DNA from: Microcaldota archaeon
GTDB taxonomy: Archaea; Micrarchaeota; Micrarchaeia; Micrarchaeales; Micrarchaeaceae
NCBI GenBank assembly: GCA_013330215.1
Contig: DUIS01000074.1
Location: forward strand, 1 to 9,336
Reading direction: 5' to 3'
DNA length: 9,336 nucleotides
The position numbers and the translations under genes were made by a program. Within the stretch, counting starts at the first letter, position 1. Each line of letters opens with the position of its first letter. The notes beneath the pieces are model-generated. The model was not told where the DNA came from. It saw only the letters and a list, made by a program, of their open reading frames with translations, and did not search any database. Of this stretch, positions 6,970 through 9,336 are shown in pieces.

Positions 6970-7800
6970 CTACTCTCCTTCCTCTGATGCTCGAATCAAC
7001 TCTTGTATTAGTTCTATCTCATTAATGCTAGGCTTTGGCACGGGTAATCCTTGCAAGCTGTCTCTTACATTTCTTAGCAGCACCTTGAGATCCTCGAGAG
7101 TGTACCCTTTTACTATGAGTTGTAGCTCTGGTCCTAGGCTTGACAGCACCGGCTCAGCAATAGTTGGACTAAACTGCGCTATATACAGATTTAGGTTGTG
7201 GTTGGCAGAAAGGTCGATGCCGCGTCCTTCCTCAAAGGAGAATTCGGAACCCCGAGCAACAGCACCTATATACGAACCACTACTTGTTATGTCCATCCTG
7301 CGCCATAGACGTCTTGCATGTGGATCATTAACCGGCAGATTCCTGCCCTGCGGCAGTCCCGTTTCCGGGTCTGTCGCGTACCAACCTTCACTTGTTGGGA
7401 AGTTCTCTAGCACTTGTGTAACTTCTCCCGTAAAGAGGCCTGTCCCTTTGTCTATCTTAAAGCCCTTCTGGAATACTAAAAGTACATCGCTAAGGCCCTG
7501 ATACTTTTGAGGAACCATGAAGATTAAGCCGTCAGAGGTGATTCTGTCTTTGAGTTTATATCTGGGTTTCTCGTAAACAACGCCTGTGCCCAATATCCAT
7601 GAGGGCTTTAGTATGTTATGATCCTGGAGATACATGTCGGCATCAAGATTGCTTGGCATTTCTTGGCCCATGTAGATTATTGTTGCTTTTGTCAGGTCGG
7701 ATTCCAATTGCGGGACAAATAGTTGTCGGGTTCTCTTTCTTGTCATAGTCGGCATCTTATCACTTGCTGTTGTGCTGACACATGCTGCCCTTGGCATCAT
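6970..7800 (-). CDS. Hypothetical protein, 276 residues, family not recognised
   Basis: A long open frame with no closely competing frame. The protein is soluble, without signal peptide or membrane segments, and has a mixed alpha/beta look. A basic start (MTRKRTRQ, about 19-26) leads into strand-like stretches such as ATIIYMGQE and DGLIFMVPQ. A Gly/Asp-rich centre contains ATDPETGLPQGRN and a GSYIGAVARG segment near 185, and the last 60 residues (LEDLKVLLRNVRDSLQG onward) look helical and acidic. It has a single cysteine (Cys7), and that is lost if the start is at Met16. Candidate starts are the double ATG at 7800/7797, or Met16 and Met19 further in. The upstream TATA element at 7842-7853 favours the first pair. 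I recognise no catalytic motif. Composition is between the GC-rich block to its left and the AT-rich region at 1-1400. Confidence 0.7.
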   Translation of the reverse strand: MMPRAACVSTTASDKMPTMTRKRTRQLFVPQLESDLTKATIIYMGQEMPSNLDADMYLQDHNILKPSWILGTGVVYEKPRYKLKDRITSDGLIFMVPQKYQGLSDVLLVFQKGFKIDKGTGLFTGEVTQVLENFPTSEGWYATDPETGLPQGRNLPVNDPHARRLWRRMDITSSGSYIGAVARGSEFSFEEGRGIDLSANHNLNLYIAQFSPTIAEPVLSSLGPELQLIVKGYTLEDLKVLLRNVRDSLQGLPVPKPSINEIELIQELIRASEEGE

Positions 7801-7841
7801 GCAGCGCCAGCCATTTTCTCACACCAATCATAGTTATTGAA

Positions 7842-7853
7842 GATATTTATAAC
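7842..7853. promoter_or_regulatory. Shared TATA element of a divergent promoter
   Basis: GATATTTATAAC reads as a TATA box on both strands (TTTATAA on +, TTATAAAT on -). On the + strand, initiation about 25 bases on falls near 7875, leaving a leader of only a few bases for grpB. On the - strand it falls near 7822, leaving about 20 bases before the ATG at 7800. The 81-base gap between the two starts contains no other good candidate. A near-symmetric TATA box can support initiation in both directions in archaea. Confidence 0.5.
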
Positions 7854-7881
7854 TTCTTAGATTTGATACTAAGGGTATATA

Positions 7882-8394
7882 ATGAAAGTGTACGTATTCA
7901 GGAAATACAGCACCGTGTACAGGGATTTCTTCAGGCTTGAGAAAAGGAGGCTCGCCGCTTTGGGCGGGGGATTATCGGTAGAGCATATCGGAAGCACTGC
8001 AGTTAACGGCCTGGGCGGGAAAAACATCCTTGACATAGCCATAGGCTGCAGGAAAGGCCTGTCGAAAACTAAAAAGGCTCTTGAGGGGCTCGGGTATGAG
8101 TTCAGGACCGGTGCGGGAACCAAAAACAGGCTGTTCTTCAGGAAGGATTACACATACCGCGGCAAAGGACTTCACGTGCATGTGCATCTTACAAAATACA
8201 ACGGAAAGGAATGGAGGGGGATGCTGGCCTTTAGGGACTATCTTATCAGGCACAGGGACAAAATGCTTGAGTATGCCGAGATTAAGAAGAGGGCGGCAAA
8301 GACCGCGCATGAGAATGGAGAGGTCTACAGAAAATTGAAGAAGAAGTTCATAGACGGAATTGAAAAAAGTGCAACTAGCAGGGATAGGCTATGA
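7882..8394 (+). CDS. GrpB family protein (UPF0157, nucleotidyltransferase-like fold)
   Basis: The family signature VEHIGSTAVNGLGGKNILDI fills residues 33-52, with the typical His35, GST (37-39), Lys47 and Asp51. HVHVHL (98-103) and the helical FRDYLIRHRD (117-126) followed by Tyr/Lys-rich helices complete the pattern, and 170 residues is a normal length. The fold is related to nucleotidyltransferases, but no substrate is established for most members, so no reaction is assigned. The family is widespread in bacteria and patchy in archaea, so acquisition by transfer is possible. AGGG a few bases before the ATG is a weak ribosome site; a near-leaderless transcript is also possible. The gene converges with the next one, leaving 3 bases between their stops. 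Confidence 0.85.
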   Translation: MKVYVFRKYSTVYRDFFRLEKRRLAALGGGLSVEHIGSTAVNGLGGKNILDIAIGCRKGLSKTKKALEGLGYEFRTGAGTKNRLFFRKDYTYRGKGLHVHVHLTKYNGKEWRGMLAFRDYLIRHRDKMLEYAEIKKRAAKTAHENGEVYRKLKKKFIDGIEKSATSRDRL

Positions 8395-8397
8395 TTA

Positions 8398-8838
8398 TTA
8401 AGACACTGCCCTTTCCTTTGCTGCAAATACCATTTCCGTAATCTGATCCATTGTGGCAACAGGGCATCTCTCGCGCTGTGATGTGTCTTCCAATTCCTTT
8501 TCCACAAAGATAAGTTTACCATAGCCGATGGCAAGGCCCAATTCAAGACCGTTCTCGTATGTGATACCGCCGCCTGGATTATAAAGGTGGAATACGTCGG
8601 CTCTTTCTATTAAGTCCACTTTTTCCAAGTGGGTACGCTCCCCGTCCATTCTTCGCAGGACCCTCAGCATGGTCTGGTCTTGACGCCTAAGGACTGATGC
8701 GTCTATTTTCGGGGCGGCAAATGCCGGTGGTTTCTGTGATAGCACAGTAAAACCTGCCTTTTCAAACTCCTCTGTCTTCCTTAGCATTCCCTCATAATGC
8801 AATATAAAGGAGCCTGAGATGAACACTGTTTTCCCCAT
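8398..8838 (-). CDS. Nucleoside 2-deoxyribosyltransferase-like protein
   Basis: A 146-residue Rossmann-like protein. It opens with TVFISGSF (4-11), then a helix and FEKAGFTVL (25-33). The central stretch ERADVFHLYNPGGG (78-91) leads to Asn/Glu motif YENGLELGLAIGYGKLIFV (94-112). This matches the nucleoside 2-deoxyribosyltransferase superfamily pattern, with Asp81 and Glu99 in the positions of the substrate-binding acid and catalytic Glu. Members exchange or hydrolyse the N-glycosidic bond of (deoxy)nucleosides or nucleotides. The superfamily includes many uncharacterised members, so the substrate is open. No Shine-Dalgarno site is clear before the ATG at 8838. The small membrane protein gene lies 58 bases upstream on the same strand. 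Confidence 0.72.
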   Translation of the reverse strand: MGKTVFISGSFILHYEGMLRKTEEFEKAGFTVLSQKPPAFAAPKIDASVLRRQDQTMLRVLRRMDGERTHLEKVDLIERADVFHLYNPGGGITYENGLELGLAIGYGKLIFVEKELEDTSQRERCPVATMDQITEMVFAAKERAVS

Positions 8839-8896
8839 TCTATCACACTATCCATAAAGCTCTAACGCGCAAATGATGAAAAACGCCGATCCGGTT

Positions 8897-9121
8897 TTAC
8901 TTCCTGCTTCGTGAAGACCTTATATTTGCTTTACTTTTCAATTTCGATTTCTTCCCGTATTTTATGAATATGAATATGCAGAGGACCACTGCGGCCGCTA
9001 TGAAAAGCACGTCATAGAATAAACCACCGCACACTAGCAAAATCACCAATAGCGCGAGTGCGCTCTCCCATAGGTCTTGGCTGGTTGCCGCTTGGTCGAG
9101 TGCCACCTTGTTGTTTGCCAT
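8897..9121 (-). CDS. Small membrane protein with two predicted transmembrane helices
   Basis: A 74-residue protein. A polar N-terminus of about 18 residues is followed by two hydrophobic stretches at about 20-36 and 38-54, separated by a short FYD turn, so they form a helical hairpin. The C-terminal 20 residues are strongly basic (Lys/Arg/Ser), so both ends probably face the cytoplasm. No family is recognised. AGATAAATAGG on the - strand is centred about 26 bases before the ATG, so the mRNA is likely leaderless, which supports this start. It may be cotranscribed with the deoxyribosyltransferase-like gene downstream. Confidence 0.6.
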   Translation of the reverse strand: MANNKVALDQAATSQDLWESALALLVILLVCGGLFYDVLFIAAAVVLCIFIFIKYGKKSKLKSKANIRSSRSRK

Positions 9122-9141
9122 GATGTGGTTTAGAATGCAGT

Positions 9142-9152
9142 CCTATTTATCT
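9142..9152 (-). promoter_or_regulatory. TATA box for the small membrane protein gene
   Basis: AGATAAATAGG on the - strand, centred near 9147. The ATG begins at 9121, the distance at which archaeal transcription starts, so the transcript would be leaderless or nearly so. Confidence 0.5.
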
Positions 9153-9258
9153 GTTCCTGGATATTGGCCCGTAAAGGTTTGGTCTTTAAAATCAGGGATT
9201 AGAACCTCAAAATGCGTGCCTCTTGGATTTCATGCTCTTCTCCGATGGGATTCCAACC

Positions 9259-9311
9259 CGCCGGGATTGGGATTTGAACCCAAACTTCCTTGCGGAAACC
9301 AGATCTCGAGT
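9259..9311 (-). tRNA. 3' half of a type-II tRNA, probably tRNA-Ser(CGA); interrupted in or near the anticodon stem
   Basis: On the - strand the 3' part of a tRNA is clear. Anticodon loop CTCGAGA is at 9310-9304 (anticodon CGA, 9308-9306) and the 3' anticodon stem TCTGG at 9303-9299. A long variable arm at 9298-9284 has stem TTCC/GGAA around GCAA. The T-arm is TTGGG-TTCAAAT-CCCAA at 9283-9267. The acceptor strand TCCCGGC is at 9266-9260, with discriminator G at 9259; CCA is not encoded. The long variable arm, CGA anticodon and G73 all point to serine. The sequence just 5' of the loop (GGCGAAA) cannot pair with TCTGG beyond one A, and no D-arm is visible, so an intron, a split gene or a partial copy is likely. 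The acceptor partner GCCGGGA was not found in the window. Confidence 0.75.
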
Positions 9312-9336
9312 TTCGCCGTATAACAATAACCGTGTT

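Noticed and set aside
7025..7501. 158-codon open frame on the + strand opposite the orphan gene
   Set aside because: The translation is rich in Ser, Arg and Cys and has no family-like pattern. The - strand frame spans the whole interval, has a promoter, and is longer.
9108..9323. Open frame on the + strand across the tRNA region
   Set aside because: It runs over the T-arm and variable arm of the tRNA half and over the start of the membrane protein gene. There is no coding signature.
1..9336. CRISPR array, insertion sequence or integrase
   Set aside because: No regularly spaced repeats, no transposase or recombinase motifs, and no terminal inverted repeats were seen on either strand.

Overview
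The window looks like a piece of an archaeal chromosome. The evidence is archaeal-type ribosomal proteins uL30 and uL15, an archaeal beta-CASP RNase, a TruD/Pus7-type pseudouridine synthase, an archaeal coiled-coil protein resembling COG1340, TATA-box-like promoters, little use of Shine-Dalgarno sites, and heavy use of AGG and ATA codons. The short ribosomal proteins, the isolated L30-L15 pair and an apparently interrupted tRNA would fit a small-genome lineage such as the DPANN/Micrarchaeota (ARMAN-like) group, but that placement is inference and weak.

Region 1 (1-1400) is AT-rich. It holds the 3' end of an unrecognised gene and a type-I L-asparaginase. Region 2 (about 1500-6950) is clearly more GC-rich and reads as housekeeping DNA, all on the + strand: L30, L15, a GT4 glycosyltransferase, a long coiled-coil protein with a glutamine tract, a metallo-beta-lactamase/beta-CASP RNase and TruD. 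Four of these six act on RNA or the ribosome (two ribosomal proteins, an RNA nuclease, a tRNA modification enzyme), so this is an information-processing block with a glycosyltransferase inserted in the order. SecY and S5, the usual neighbours of L30-L15, are absent.

Region 3 (6970-9336) is mixed-strand and accessory-looking. It has an unrecognised 276-residue protein (-), a GrpB/UPF0157 protein (+), a nucleoside 2-deoxyribosyltransferase-like protein (-) and a small two-helix membrane protein (-). It ends with the 3' half of a type-II tRNA, probably tRNA-Ser(CGA), on the - strand. The unrecognised gene and grpB diverge from one shared near-symmetric TATA element. grpB and the deoxyribosyltransferase-like gene converge with a 3-base gap.

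The points most worth a second look are the tRNA whose anticodon stem cannot close with the adjacent upstream sequence (intron or split gene), the unrecognised 276-residue protein, the composition seams at about 1400-1500 and 3420, and the accessory group beside the tRNA. I saw no CRISPR array, insertion sequence, integrase or rRNA. No gene-free stretch exceeds 300 bases.
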